DNA of 64,000 nucleotides from an uncultured Alphaproteobacteria bacterium (GCA_937903135.1 CALDAH010000028.1:4153-68152), one strand, 5' to 3'; counted from the stretch's first letter, positions 34,852-44,573 are shown. A program made the numbers and translations. The notes: generated by a model from the sequence alone, not told the origin.

Positions 34852-35402
34852 TTAGATTCGTAGGGGGCTTTGATCGCGTGTCAGATTTGCCAAAAACGCA
34901 ATTCCCCGAATATGCATTTGTCGGGCGCAGTAACGTTGGAAAATCATCGCTAATAAACGCGATATGTAACGCGCCGATTGCGCGAACGTCAAATACGCCC
35001 GGGCGTACGCAGACGATAAATATGTTCAACATCGGCGATCGCGTTATGATCGTGGATTTACCGGGATATGGATATGCGCGCGTCGCACGCAGTGATGCGA
35101 TGCGGTGGCTGGCCCGGCTGGAGGATTATTTGATAAATCGCCGGCAGCTAACGCGGTTGTTTATACTAATTGATTCACGCATAGGCCCGCGGGATTCGGA
35201 TTTAGATTTAATGGATTTCTGTGACGCAAATGCAATCCCTTATCAGATCGTATATACCAAAAAAGATAAGCGTGTACGCGAGGAAAAACAGAAAACACTT
35301 TCGCATACCGATCACGGGGCAATGATGCCAGATATATTGGAAACATCCGCCGAAAAAAAATTCGGCATAGATACTATGCGAGCAATCATTGGAATTAAAT
35401 AA
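34848..35402 (+). CDS. engB: Ribosome biogenesis GTPase EngB (YsxC/YihA)
   Basis: 184 aa. G1 GRSNVGKSSL, G2/switch TPGRTQTIN, G3 DLPGYGYA and G4 TKKD are all present with EngB-specific spacing. It assists assembly of the large ribosomal subunit. It overlaps rsmI by 4 bp and addB by 14 bp, forming a tightly coupled rsmI-engB-addB operon. Confidence 0.96.
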   Translation: MIRFVGGFDRVSDLPKTQFPEYAFVGRSNVGKSSLINAICNAPIARTSNTPGRTQTINMFNIGDRVMIVDLPGYGYARVARSDAMRWLARLEDYLINRRQLTRLFILIDSRIGPRDSDLDLMDFCDANAIPYQIVYTKKDKRVREEKQKTLSHTDHGAMMPDILETSAEKKFGIDTMRAIIGIK

Positions 35403-37911
35403 TAATCTTGGCAATATTTTTTATCCATCAAATCCGGCGCGAATGCTGGATGCGTTATGGGCGTTGATATCCGCGTGCGATATTAATCCGGCCGATATGC
35501 TGATTTTTTTACCCAGTCGTCGTGCCGTTCGCAGTGTTGAAAAAATGTTGGTTGAAAAAACGGGGGGGGCGCTGATTTTACCCCGCCTGGTTGCGCTGGG
35601 CGAGGCGGCCGACGACGCAGAGGATATTATTGCCGATGACGCGGTTATATCAAATACTGCGCGGACCGTATTACTGGCCAAGCTGCTGGCGGCCGATGCA
35701 AATGTTGGAAATATCGCAACCGCGCTGCCGATTGCAAATGATCTGGTCCGTATGACGGATTATATGGAAAACGAAGGGATTGATATTAGCGCCGTTCGCT
35801 GGGACGAATTAATCGGTGAAAAATATGCCGCGCATTTTCAGGCAAAAGCGCGAATGCTGGAAATACTAACATCGGTTTTGCCCGGAATGTACGATGGGCG
35901 TGCGACTGTGGTCCGTGCGCGAAACGCAGGTATTCGCGGATGGATAGATTGTCTGGATAAATATCGGCTGGTTATTGTATGCGGATCAACCGCCAGTGTT
36001 CCCGCGACGCGCGATTTAATGGTCGCCGTTGCAGGCAGGGAAAATGGCCGGATTATTTTGCCTGGGAAAATATCGGGGCGTGTGTGTGATTTTGAATTAA
36101 ATACTAATCCGTATAATTCCGAATATAAATTCTTGTGCGAAATCGGTTGCGATCCAACCGCGGTAACAGAGATTGATGTCGGCCGATCTGTGATTGATTT
36201 TTTCAACGCCTCATTTGGTAATGACCCGGCCGTACCCCGGGCGGGTAATGATTTGCGGCATTGTTCGTTAATTGAATGCGAACGCGAAGCGGACGAGGCC
36301 GCCGTGGTCGCAGAAATCGCCGCGCGCGCGATTAAGCAAAACAAAACTGTTTTGGTTATAACCCCCGATGCCGCGGGTGGTCAGCGAATATCGGCAGCGT
36401 TTGCAGCGCGTGAGATTCAGGCGGATTTTTCCGGGGGAATATCCGGTGCGATGACCGCGGCCGGGCGCGCGATTTTAAATCTGTTTGACGGCTGGGTTGA
36501 AAATAAATCGGATGCGTTTGATAAGCTATATGCGGCGGCGGGCGGCGATCTGTTTCGTATGATTGTAAATTTAATAGACGCGGGCAATATCGCATTTTCG
36601 CCGGCGTTTGTGGCGGACGATCCGGCGTATCGCGACATTTGGGCCGCGATCCGGCATATATCCGAATGTATCAGCGCGGCCGGGATTGATTTAACCGCGT
36701 CGGATGCCCGGGCGTTTTTATCAGACGCACTGTCGCGGGTGGTTATTCGCCCGGTTATGCCCGATGCACCGAGTGTTGCGGTACTCGGGACAATTGAATC
36801 ACGAATGCAGACGGCGGATATTGTGATACTAACCGGCCTAAATGACGGTATGTTCCCGGCGCGCGGTTATGAAAACGCATGGCTGCCGCGCGGCATCGCG
36901 GATAAAATAGGGTTGCCGCCGGCCGACCGCAAGGTATCGCTAATGTCACTGGATTTTATGAACCTCTCGTCCGGGCCGCGGGTATATTGGACGCGCAGTA
37001 AATCCGCCGGTGGCACACAGACCACAGAATCACGATTTTTATCGCGCGTATTTGCGCGCGGTGCGATTTTAAATGCCGACGCGGGCCCTGATATATATCG
37101 TGCCGTTTTGGCGCGTGACAATATCGCCCCGGTGTCGCTGGATTATTCCGCACCAACGCCACCGGCCGACTGGTCCGATGTATATGTAACCGAACTGGAG
37201 CTGCTGGTTCATAACCCGTATGCGTTTTATGTCCGACATATATTACGTCTGCGGCCGCGGGATGACTATTGGGCGGGACCGGATATGCGAAAATTTGGAA
37301 CGTTGGTTCACAGTGTTATTGAAAACGCGCGTGATTTAACGCCGGGCGCGCTGATCGCGCAGATGGATGCGGCGGCGCGCGCAATACTTGGGTCGGATAG
37401 TATTATTTTTCACTTTTGGCATAAACGTTTTGTTGAGATTGCGCCCGTCGTATCGGACGTGTTGGCGCGCCTGTCCCCCGATGGCAGGACCGAAATTGCC
37501 GGCGCGGCCACGATCGCCGGCCGCGTTGTGCGTGCGCGTGCGGATCGCGTATGGGACGGGGGCGTGTTGGATATAAAAACCGGGGCAGCCCCGGGCCGGG
37601 CACAGTTATTCGCTGGGAATATGCCGCAGATCGGGCTGGAGGCGTATATGCTGCAATCAGGGGGATTCCCGATACGCACATCCGCGCCGGGCCGCACCCC
37701 GGATATAGTATTTTTACAGCTAAAAAACAAAGACGCGCGGCCGATAGAATATACCGGTGATGATGCCGAAAAAATAATCCAGGCGGCGGTGGATAAAACG
37801 ACGCAGTTATTTAATATCTATTCGGCCGGCGCTGCGGCATATGAATACCGCGCGACGAACGATCAAAAATATCACGTATACGACGATTTGGCGCGCATAG
37901 ACGATTTATAG
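35389..37911 (+). CDS. addB: Double-strand break repair protein AddB (alphaproteobacterial type)
   Basis: 840 aa. The N-terminal inactivated helicase-like region includes LIFLPSRRAVRSVEKML and LPRLVALGE, and the helicase-like core has TADIVILTGLNDGMFPAR. The C-terminal PD-(D/E)XK nuclease shows KFGTLVHSVIE, ADRVWDGGVLDIKTG with D-x-K, and the pQ-x-x-LEAYML motif. With AddA it resects DNA ends for RecA loading. It is shorter than usual (about 1000 aa); the loss seems to be in the middle of the protein. The start is TTG at 35389 inside engB, implying translational coupling; the ATG at 35443 is an alternative. addA is not in the window. Confidence 0.88.
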   Translation: MELNNNLGNIFYPSNPARMLDALWALISACDINPADMLIFLPSRRAVRSVEKMLVEKTGGALILPRLVALGEAADDAEDIIADDAVISNTARTVLLAKLLAADANVGNIATALPIANDLVRMTDYMENEGIDISAVRWDELIGEKYAAHFQAKARMLEILTSVLPGMYDGRATVVRARNAGIRGWIDCLDKYRLVIVCGSTASVPATRDLMVAVAGRENGRIILPGKISGRVCDFELNTNPYNSEYKFLCEIGCDPTAVTEIDVGRSVIDFFNASFGNDPAVPRAGNDLRHCSLIECEREADEAAVVAEIAARAIKQNKTVLVITPDAAGGQRISAAFAAREIQADFSGGISGAMTAAGRAILNLFDGWVENKSDAFDKLYAAAGGDLFRMIVNLIDAGNIAFSPAFVADDPAYRDIWAAIRHISECISAAGIDLTASDARAFLSDALSRVVIRPVMPDAPSVAVLGTIESRMQTADIVILTGLNDGMFPARGYENAWLPRGIADKIGLPPADRKVSLMSLDFMNLSSGPRVYWTRSKSAGGTQTTESRFLSRVFARGAILNADAGPDIYRAVLARDNIAPVSLDYSAPTPPADWSDVYVTELELLVHNPYAFYVRHILRLRPRDDYWAGPDMRKFGTLVHSVIENARDLTPGALIAQMDAAARAILGSDSIIFHFWHKRFVEIAPVVSDVLARLSPDGRTEIAGAATIAGRVVRARADRVWDGGVLDIKTGAAPGRAQLFAGNMPQIGLEAYMLQSGGFPIRTSAPGRTPDIVFLQLKNKDARPIEYTGDDAEKIIQAAVDKTTQLFNIYSAGAAAYEYRATNDQKYHVYDDLARIDDL

Positions 37912-37915
37912 GCGA

Positions 37916-38686
37916 CTATTTCAGTGTTAGCATTAAACCTGTATGGTCGGTCGGTTTATCGGCCAGGCGCGGGGATATATCAATCTCGCAATTTTCAACT
38001 AAACGCATTGCCGCCGGGTTCGCCATAAAGTAATCCAGGCGCAGGCCCTGTTTTTTACCGACAGTATCGCCCCCGCGATAGCCGTACCAGGTATAGTCAA
38101 TATCATTCGGGTGCAGTTTGCGCCAAACGTCAGTCCAGCCGGCCGCGATCCATTCGTTCATAATCGCACGTGCCGCCGGGGCCGCGATCGCAATTCCAAC
38201 ATAGTTGGCCGGATTCCATATGTCGCGATCTTCTATTGATACGTTAAAATCACCCCCGATTATAACGGGTTCTTCGCTGTTTAAATACTGGGATATATAG
38301 TCTGTAAATGCACGCATCCATTCCAATTTATACGGGAACTTAGGCGAGTTTATTGTATCGCCATTTGGCATATATACGTTAATTAGCCGCAGACGGCCGT
38401 CAATTACGCATTCGAGAAAACGGGCATGGGCATCCGGATAGTTCGGCAGGCCGCGAATAGCGTCTTCTATGGAATGTTTAGAAAAGGTTGCAACGCCGTT
38501 CCAGCTTTTTTGGCCAAAAACCTTAACATTATACCCGTATTCATCAAATAAATTATGTGGGAATAGGGCGGTTTCAACCTTTAGCTCTTGGACCATTATG
38601 GTGTCATATTCGCCGGATTTTAAAATGTTAATAAAGCTTTCAATATGCGCACGAATTGAATTAATATTCAATGTTAATATTTTCAT
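37916..38686 (-). CDS. xthA: Exodeoxyribonuclease III
   Basis: 256 aa, endonuclease/exonuclease/phosphatase fold. LNINSIRA, the metal-binding Glu in VQELKVE, NVYMPNG, GGDFNVSIEDRD, LRLDYFM and the C-terminal DHTGL His cover the catalytic residues. It acts as AP endonuclease and 3' exonuclease in base-excision repair. ATG at 38686 is chosen for its AAAGGA ribosome binding site; the frame extends 14 codons further. It converges on addB with 4 nt between the stops. Confidence 0.95.
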   Translation of the reverse strand: MKILTLNINSIRAHIESFINILKSGEYDTIMVQELKVETALFPHNLFDEYGYNVKVFGQKSWNGVATFSKHSIEDAIRGLPNYPDAHARFLECVIDGRLRLINVYMPNGDTINSPKFPYKLEWMRAFTDYISQYLNSEEPVIIGGDFNVSIEDRDIWNPANYVGIAIAAPAARAIMNEWIAAGWTDVWRKLHPNDIDYTWYGYRGGDTVGKKQGLRLDYFMANPAAMRLVENCEIDISPRLADKPTDHTGLMLTLK

Positions 38687-38754
38687 GTTTGCAATCCTTT
38701 GTAATAGGATTATAATATCACAGTCCAATATGAAAACAACAAGGATTTTAAGTT

Positions 38755-40335
38755 ATGAATATGTATCAATTACTGGAACGTGCAGCAGCAACATGGCCGG
38801 ATAATTTATTCCTGGTTCGCGAAAATGTTACGTTTTCAGGGTTTATTGATTTAGTTAAAGCACGTGCGGCATCGTTGCACGCAGCAGGTGTCGGGCGCGG
38901 AAAAATCGTAGGTGTATTGTCACATAATATCCCAGAGTTTCCAATTACATTATTCGCCGTTTGGTATCTGGGCGGGACGGTATTGATGCTGGATACCAAC
39001 CTGACGCCGTTTGAGTATGATAATATGACATCAACAACCGATTGTCATATCGTATGCGCAGAAAAATCGTTCTTTTATAAAACAGATAAATTTAAATTTT
39101 ATGATATTACATCCAAAGATGGACCGATTAATCCTAAGCTGACGGCCGCGCCATTGGAAACGTTGGACGTCGCGACGCTATCGTTTACATCCGGGTCAAC
39201 CGGTACGCCAAAGATCGTGCCGTTGACGCACTTTAATTTAATTGAATGTGCAAATTCATTGGATGATATGCGCGAATGGATGAAACCGGGTGATATTATG
39301 TACGGTTTCCTGCCGATGTATCATATATTTGGTTTTGCGGTTGAACTGTTGGCGACACTGCATTTCGGCGGCGGCGTATTATTGCAGCCGACCGTTAATC
39401 CAAAAGAGATTATGGCCGATTTTGCAAAATATCGCCCCCAGATTATTCCGGCCGTTCCACGGTTGTTTGAGGTTATTCGTAATCGCATCATAGACACGTT
39501 AAAGGCACAGAAAAAATGGTGGCTGGCGTCGCTGGTTTTAAAACACGGCCGGATGCTGGAAAAACTGGGCCTGGGGTTTGTCCTGCGCAAGGTCCAAGAT
39601 CCCGTTCGCGCAATATTTGGTGGCCGCATACGCGTATTAATCGCCGGCGGCGCCGCGACCAAGCCCGAGGTTGAAACGTTCTATGAACGCTTAGGGATTG
39701 TATTTATCCAAGGGTATGGTTTAACCGAAACGGTTGGCCCGATATGTATATCGCGTCCGTCAAAACGCCGTTTCCCGTTTGCATTCGGTGGCCCGACATC
39801 AAATAACGAATGCGAGATTCGTGATAAAAACGAAGATGGCGTAGGCGTACTGTGGCTGCGCGGGCATCAGGTATTCGGCGGGTATTTAAATAACCCCGGC
39901 GTTAACGAGGAAGTATTTGACGAACGTGGATTCTTTAATACCGGTGATATGGTAACAATGGATAAAAACGGTGAACTGCATTTCGCCGGCCGTAAAAAAC
40001 AGGTTATTGTTTTAGATAGCGGTAAAAACGTTTACCCCGATGAACTTGAAGGGATGTATATTGAAATCCCGGGGGTTAACAACGTTGCCGTATTTGAACA
40101 TAAGATAAAGAATAAAACTGTTGCATACGGTGTATTCAGCGTTGATCCGAATATGACTATGGAAAAACTTGGCGCCGAGATTGCAAATGCAAATAAAAAG
40201 GTCGCGAGTTATAAATGGGTAACGCATTTTGCGATGACAACGGATGAACTGCCGATGACCAGCACGCAGAAGGTTAAGCATCATATCGTTCGTCAGAATT
40301 TAATTGATGGAAAATACCCATTACGTAAGGAATAG
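38755..40335 (+). CDS. AMP-binding acyl-CoA synthetase (long-chain fatty acid-CoA ligase-like)
   Basis: 526 aa, ANL superfamily. The AMP-binding P-loop is LSFTSGSTGTPKIVPLTH (about residues 142-159). Further motifs are GYGLTETVGPI, GFFNTGDM, the hinge GRKKQVIV, and a C-terminal catalytic Lys candidate in TSTQKVKHH. It activates a carboxylic acid, probably a fatty acid, to acyl-AMP and then acyl-CoA or acyl-ACP. The membrane-active segment KKWWLASLVLKHG is typical of long-chain members. It stands alone, divergent from xthA, and is followed by a terminator. Confidence 0.9.
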   Translation: MNMYQLLERAAATWPDNLFLVRENVTFSGFIDLVKARAASLHAAGVGRGKIVGVLSHNIPEFPITLFAVWYLGGTVLMLDTNLTPFEYDNMTSTTDCHIVCAEKSFFYKTDKFKFYDITSKDGPINPKLTAAPLETLDVATLSFTSGSTGTPKIVPLTHFNLIECANSLDDMREWMKPGDIMYGFLPMYHIFGFAVELLATLHFGGGVLLQPTVNPKEIMADFAKYRPQIIPAVPRLFEVIRNRIIDTLKAQKKWWLASLVLKHGRMLEKLGLGFVLRKVQDPVRAIFGGRIRVLIAGGAATKPEVETFYERLGIVFIQGYGLTETVGPICISRPSKRRFPFAFGGPTSNNECEIRDKNEDGVGVLWLRGHQVFGGYLNNPGVNEEVFDERGFFNTGDMVTMDKNGELHFAGRKKQVIVLDSGKNVYPDELEGMYIEIPGVNNVAVFEHKIKNKTVAYGVFSVDPNMTMEKLGAEIANANKKVASYKWVTHFAMTTDELPMTSTQKVKHHIVRQNLIDGKYPLRKE

Positions 40336-40406
40336 TTTGATGATTGCGGTCACATCGTGATTGTTATATTTAAACTGTTCTGAAAATTATATTTAATATA
40401 TAAATA

Positions 40407-40432
40407 AAATCCCCCGGATGGGGGATTTTTTA
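40407..40432. terminator. Bidirectional terminator after the acyl-CoA synthetase gene
   Basis: Stem aaatccccc with gggggattt, loop ggat, followed by TTTTTT on + and an A-rich run on the left. Confidence 0.9.
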
Positions 40433-40446
40433 ACCGAATATTTTTA

Positions 40447-40986
40447 TTAACGCGATGAATAGCATTTATTTATAAATTCGGCCCATAATTTTTCATTTAA
40501 CTGCTGTTTTTCATCCGTTATCAGGGCCAGCTCTGCGGCCATATCGGTGCTATGCTGTTTTATGTTTTCGCATAAATTTAATTTAGCCTCGCGCAGGATT
40601 TCTGCGTACTCGCGTTCTGATGCTGTGCGTTTTTTTGCATCGGCATTTTCCAATTCCTCTGCAACGGATAAAATCCATTTTTCCGCCGGTGATATATTTA
40701 TCGGTTCTTTGAAAAAGTTTATATCAAAGTTTTGTAGATATGTGCTTTCCGCCGGGCGCGATGGTTTGGGCTGTTTCCCGATACGGGTGTTTTTAACCAC
40801 CACGGCAATTTTTTGATTGCGTTTTTTGCGATCTGCACTGCGGGTATCCTTAATCGTATGACCCAGTGGTTTATTATTCCCGGCCGGTGTATTTTGTACC
40901 GGGCCGTGTATGTTATAACAATAATGTGTTGTAATATATTTCCGTGTGTTATTTTGTTTAATCGGATAGACCAGATGTATGCACAT
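40447..40986 (-). CDS. Hypothetical protein downstream of mnmE
   Basis: 179 aa, no signal peptide. The N-terminal half is basic and low in complexity (KDTRSADRKKRNQK, KNTRIGKQPKPSRPAE) and probably disordered. The C-terminal half (about residues 98-175) is a predicted helical hairpin rich in Glu, Ala and Lys. No family recognised. ATG at 40986 is chosen because AAAGGAG lies 5 nt upstream; the frame extends 16 codons further into mnmE. It follows mnmE by 32 nt on the same strand. Confidence 0.7.
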   Translation of the reverse strand: MCIHLVYPIKQNNTRKYITTHYCYNIHGPVQNTPAGNNKPLGHTIKDTRSADRKKRNQKIAVVVKNTRIGKQPKPSRPAESTYLQNFDINFFKEPINISPAEKWILSVAEELENADAKKRTASEREYAEILREAKLNLCENIKQHSTDMAAELALITDEKQQLNEKLWAEFINKCYSSR

Positions 40987-41018
40987 TTTTACTCCTTTGC
41001 ATATATTTTTTATATTAA

Positions 41019-42317
41019 TTATTTCCCCAGGCACAGTTGTGAAAACGTTGCGTCCATAACATCTGCTGCGGTTATTGTCCCCAGTATTTTACCGATACTA
41101 TCGGCGGCGCGACGAACGTGTTCGGCAAATATATCATAGTTATCGCCTGCGTTATTTATCGCCGCGCCCAGATCGCAGGCGGCCGATTCTAATAATGATT
41201 TTGTTCGTGCGTTTACAACAACGCCGTGATCCGCACCGGATATTTTATCTGATATTTTACTGCGAATTGTATTTAGTAATTTGTCCATCCCGTCCCCGGT
41301 TTTTGCCGATACCAGTATCGCGTCCGGGATATTCGGTCGGGTTATATCAGATTTATTAATAACCAAGATTTCGTTTTTATAAACGGTTGAATTGTTCAGT
41401 CCGTCGGCACTTTTTACATGAATTATTATATCGGCGTTTTCTATCTCGGTCCGGGTTTTGGCGATCCCGATTTTTTCAATATCGTTATCTGTATCGCGTA
41501 TACCGGCCGTATCAGATAGGTTTACCAGATATCCGTCAATATCCAATGTGGCATTAACAACATCACGCGTTGTCCCGGGCGTATCCGATACAATCGCACG
41601 GTTCGTCCCGGCCAGGTAATTAAATATGGATGATTTTCCGACGTTTGTTTCCCCCGCCAACGTAATGTTCAATCCCGCCTGTACGGCGCGCACCGCCCCA
41701 TAGCGCGCGAGGGCATCGTTTATCTCGTTATATAAATTTTCAGTGCGCTGATGGATTGTTTTGCCGATATTCGCGGGCAGGTCATTCGCATCATAATCCA
41801 GGATTGCCGCCGCATAGGCCGATATTTCAATCATCTGATTGCGCCAGTTTTGATATGTTTCGCTGTCGCGCCCCATCATGGATTTTAGCGCAAATGCACG
41901 CTGTCGGTCGGTTTGCGCATCCAGCAGCGCCGCCAGGCCGTCAATATCGGATAAATCCATTTTATTATTATAAAACGCACGTTTTGAAAACTCGCCAGGC
42001 AGTGCCATACGCATGTTATTCTGGGATAAAAATGAAAATATTTTTTCAATAACGGCCCGCGCCCCGTGGCAATGAATTTCTATGACATCTTCGCCCGTAA
42101 ATGATGCCGGGCCGACGAAATATATAATAACGCATTGGTCAATAATATCACCATTCCGGTCGGCAAGGTTTGTAAAATACGCATGCCGCGGTGTGATCGC
42201 CGGGCGGCGTATAAACGCCTGGGCCGTATTTTTTAAATCTGTTCCGGATATGCGGATAACCGCAACGCCGGATTTCCCATGCCCAGATGATAGGGCAAAT
42301 ATAGTATCGTTATTCAT
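41019..42317 (-). CDS. mnmE: tRNA modification GTPase MnmE
   Basis: 432 aa. The N-terminal folate-binding domain starts IFALSSGHGKSGVAVIRISG. The inserted G domain has GETNVGKSSIFN, DTPGTTRD, DTAGIR and NKSD. The C-terminal LCLGK contains the essential Cys (usually CIGK). With MnmG it makes the 5-carboxymethylaminomethyl modification of U34 in tRNA. It follows ruvA by 3 nt, a linkage I do not regard as standard; mnmG is not nearby. Confidence 0.97.
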   Translation of the reverse strand: MNNDTIFALSSGHGKSGVAVIRISGTDLKNTAQAFIRRPAITPRHAYFTNLADRNGDIIDQCVIIYFVGPASFTGEDVIEIHCHGARAVIEKIFSFLSQNNMRMALPGEFSKRAFYNNKMDLSDIDGLAALLDAQTDRQRAFALKSMMGRDSETYQNWRNQMIEISAYAAAILDYDANDLPANIGKTIHQRTENLYNEINDALARYGAVRAVQAGLNITLAGETNVGKSSIFNYLAGTNRAIVSDTPGTTRDVVNATLDIDGYLVNLSDTAGIRDTDNDIEKIGIAKTRTEIENADIIIHVKSADGLNNSTVYKNEILVINKSDITRPNIPDAILVSAKTGDGMDKLLNTIRSKISDKISGADHGVVVNARTKSLLESAACDLGAAINNAGDNYDIFAEHVRRAADSIGKILGTITAADVMDATFSQLCLGK

Positions 42318-42320
42318 TTG

Positions 42321-42890
42321 TTATTTTGTTGTAATGATTTTTAATGCCATCGGAACAAGCTTGGCAATATCTGCGCCCGGGTTGTCCGATACCAGCGTCT
42401 GGGCGATGTCAATGACGTCCAGGCGGCGGTAGCCGAGTGATTCCAGTGCGGCGAGCAGGTCGGGCAGAACACTTTGATTATCGGTTGTTAAATCAAATGT
42501 AACGCCGCCGATTTTGCTTTTTAATTCGACGATAATTTTTTCTGCGACTTTTTTCCCGACGCCCGGGGCGGTCGCAATGGTTTTTGCATCCCCGGTCGCA
42601 ATCGCTGCGGTTATCATATCCGGTTTGATAGTCCCGAGGATCGCCATCGCAACCTTTGGCCCGACGCCTGATACCGCCGTTAGCATATTAAACAGGTTCT
42701 GGGCCGCGATCGTTGTAAATCCGAACAGGCGCAATGAATCCTCGCGTACAATTGTTTCAATCCACAGCTTAGCCGCGTCGCCCGGGGCAAAGAATTCGGT
42801 TGTAAAAACCTTATACCCGACGGGGCCGGCCATAACAATTATAAAACCATCGCCGATATAATCAACAATACCTTGCAATTTGCCAATCAT
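42321..42890 (-). CDS. ruvA: Holliday junction branch-migration protein RuvA
   Basis: 189 aa. MIGKLQGIVDYIGDGFIIV is the OB-fold start, followed by two helix-hairpin-helix motifs (the LTAVSGVGPKVAMAIL stretch and TAPGVGKKVAEKIIVELK), and a C-terminal domain III (LLAALESLGYRRLDV) that contacts RuvB. It is on the opposite strand from ruvC, which is 850 bp away, and ruvB is absent, so the usual ruvCAB cluster has been rearranged. Confidence 0.95.
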   Translation of the reverse strand: MIGKLQGIVDYIGDGFIIVMAGPVGYKVFTTEFFAPGDAAKLWIETIVREDSLRLFGFTTIAAQNLFNMLTAVSGVGPKVAMAILGTIKPDMITAAIATGDAKTIATAPGVGKKVAEKIIVELKSKIGGVTFDLTTDNQSVLPDLLAALESLGYRRLDVIDIAQTLVSDNPGADIAKLVPMALKIITTK

Positions 42891-42940
42891 TTGTTATCCT
42901 TTTGGGGTAATTCTAATCTAATAAAAGCAAAAGGTCAAAT

Positions 42941-43657
42941 ATGAGTGGGCATAGTAAATGGCATAATATTCAGCATAAGAAAGGTGCGGCCGATGCTGCA
43001 CGCAGCGGTTTATTTACAAAACTTGCACGTGAAATTACAATGGCTGCTAAACTGGGGGATAAAAACCCGGATAATAACCCGCGTCTGCGTTTAGCAATTT
43101 TAACAGCACGTAAAAATTCAATGCCGAACGATAATATTAAACGCGCAATTGATAAAGCGTCCGGCGCAAATACTGAAAACTATGTTGCCGTTCGCTATGA
43201 AGGGTATGGCCCAGGCGCAGTCCCGGTTATAGTAGAGGCGTTAACAGATAACCCACGTAGAACCGTACCTGAGATTCGTAATATTTTCGCAAAAAATGGC
43301 GGTAATATGGGCGAAGAAGGATCAGTCGTATTTATGTTTACACGCGCCGGGCAGATTTTCTATCCGCTATCGGTTGGCAAAAGCGAAGATGAAATGATGG
43401 AAATCATTATGGATGCAAATGCCGATAACCTGGAAACATCCGAAGAGGGATATATTATTACCACAAAACCGGACGATTTTATTACTGTTCAAAAGGCGTT
43501 AAATGACAGCCTGGGTGAACCGGAACGGGCCGAGCTGACGTGGTTGCCGAATATGCCAATGGATCTGGACGATGAAGCATGGGCAAAAATTGAAAAGCTG
43601 GTTGATGCCCTGGACGCGAACGATGACGTTCAGAAAGTATTTACCGCAGCCGAATAG
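42941..43657 (+). CDS. yebC: YebC/TACO1 family protein
   Basis: 238 aa. The start MSGHSKWHNIQHKKGAADA is diagnostic, followed by LAREITMAAKLG, GYGPGAVPVIVEALTDN and NGGNMGEEGSVVFMF. YebC proteins are described as DNA-binding regulators and, more recently, as ribosome factors easing translation of proline-rich stretches. It precedes ruvC, as in many proteobacteria, but has its own terminator. Confidence 0.96.
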   Translation: MSGHSKWHNIQHKKGAADAARSGLFTKLAREITMAAKLGDKNPDNNPRLRLAILTARKNSMPNDNIKRAIDKASGANTENYVAVRYEGYGPGAVPVIVEALTDNPRRTVPEIRNIFAKNGGNMGEEGSVVFMFTRAGQIFYPLSVGKSEDEMMEIIMDANADNLETSEEGYIITTKPDDFITVQKALNDSLGEPERAELTWLPNMPMDLDDEAWAKIEKLVDALDANDDVQKVFTAAE

Positions 43658-43679
43658 TTTTCGGTGCTGATTATATTAA

Positions 43680-43705
43680 ATCGCCGTTTGAAACGGCGGT
43701 TTATT
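43680..43705 (+). terminator. Terminator of yebC
   Basis: Stem cgccgt with acggcg around loop ttgaa, followed by a short T-rich stretch. Confidence 0.7.
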
Positions 43706-43740
43706 TTATGATATAATATCACCATAGAAATAGGTATATT

Positions 43741-44220
43741 ATGACACGAATATTGGGAATTGATCCGGGGTTGCTGCATACGGGATGGGCAATAATTGAT
43801 GCCGCCGGCGCGGATCGTAAATATATCGCCAGTGGGGTGATTTTACCCCCGCGCACGGCGGAATTCCCGACGCGATTAGCGGTTGTCTTTCGCGAGGTAA
43901 CGGCGATATGCGAACGATTTAGCCCGGATGTTTGCAGCATAGAGATTACGTTCGTTAATAAAAATCCGAAAACAACATTAATCCTAGGGCATGCGCGGGC
44001 GGCGGCAATTGTTGCCGTGGCTAATCGCGATATTCCTCTATTTGAATACGAACCTAATAAGATAAAAAAGGCGTTAACATCCGCCGGGCATGCCGACAAG
44101 GCGCAGGTTGATAAAATGGTTCGTTTATTATTACCGGCCGCCGCCCCGAAAAGCGCGGATGAAAGTGATGCGCTGGCGATCGCATTGGCGCATAGTAATA
44201 TGAGTAAATTCAGTTTTTAA
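43741..44220 (+). CDS. ruvC: Holliday junction resolvase RuvC
   Basis: 159 aa. The catalytic acids are visible: Asp in ILGIDPGLLHTGWA, Glu in CSIEITF, and the two Asp of SADESDALAIALAH. The basic segment NKIKKALTSAGHADKAQV contacts DNA. A TATAAT at 43712-43717 after the yebC terminator gives it its own promoter. ruvA is divergent upstream of yebC. Confidence 0.94.
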   Translation: MTRILGIDPGLLHTGWAIIDAAGADRKYIASGVILPPRTAEFPTRLAVVFREVTAICERFSPDVCSIEITFVNKNPKTTLILGHARAAAIVAVANRDIPLFEYEPNKIKKALTSAGHADKAQVDKMVRLLLPAAAPKSADESDALAIALAHSNMSKFSF

Positions 44221-44269
44221 TACGGGTGCTTTTTTGCTATAATAAACACATAACAAAAAAGGTGTTTAA

Positions 44270-44545
44270 ATGAAAAAAGAATCTGTTGATATGTATGCCG
44301 CGCAGCTGTTATCGCGTCAGCGAATAATGTTTCGTGCGTTTTTTATAAATTTAATTTTAGGGCTTCTGGTCTGGGGGCTAACGTTTATCCCGGCGTTTTT
44401 ATATCTGGCCGTCTGGGCAACAGGGATTTCCCCGATGATGATGTATTTTTCCATGATAGGGGGGATCGCCCTGTGGCAGATGCTAGGCGTGGTATTATTC
44501 CTGGTCCCGGCGATTTCTGTATGGCTGGAACGCAGATATAATTAA
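44270..44545 (+). CDS. Small membrane protein with two transmembrane helices
   Basis: 91 aa. Transmembrane helices lie at about residues 25-50 and 58-83, with a basic N-terminus (LLSRQRIMFRAFF) and a C-terminal ERRYN, suggesting both ends are cytoplasmic. TATAAT at 44236-44241 and an AAAAAAGGTG ribosome binding site precede it. No family recognised. Confidence 0.8.
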   Translation: MKKESVDMYAAQLLSRQRIMFRAFFINLILGLLVWGLTFIPAFLYLAVWATGISPMMMYFSMIGGIALWQMLGVVLFLVPAISVWLERRYN

Positions 44546-44573
44546 AAAAAACGCCCCCGCGGGCGTTTTTTTA
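44544..44573. terminator. Bidirectional terminator between small membrane gene and secB
   Basis: Stem acgccc/gggcgt with loop ccgc, flanked by eight A on the left and seven T on the right. Confidence 0.92.
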
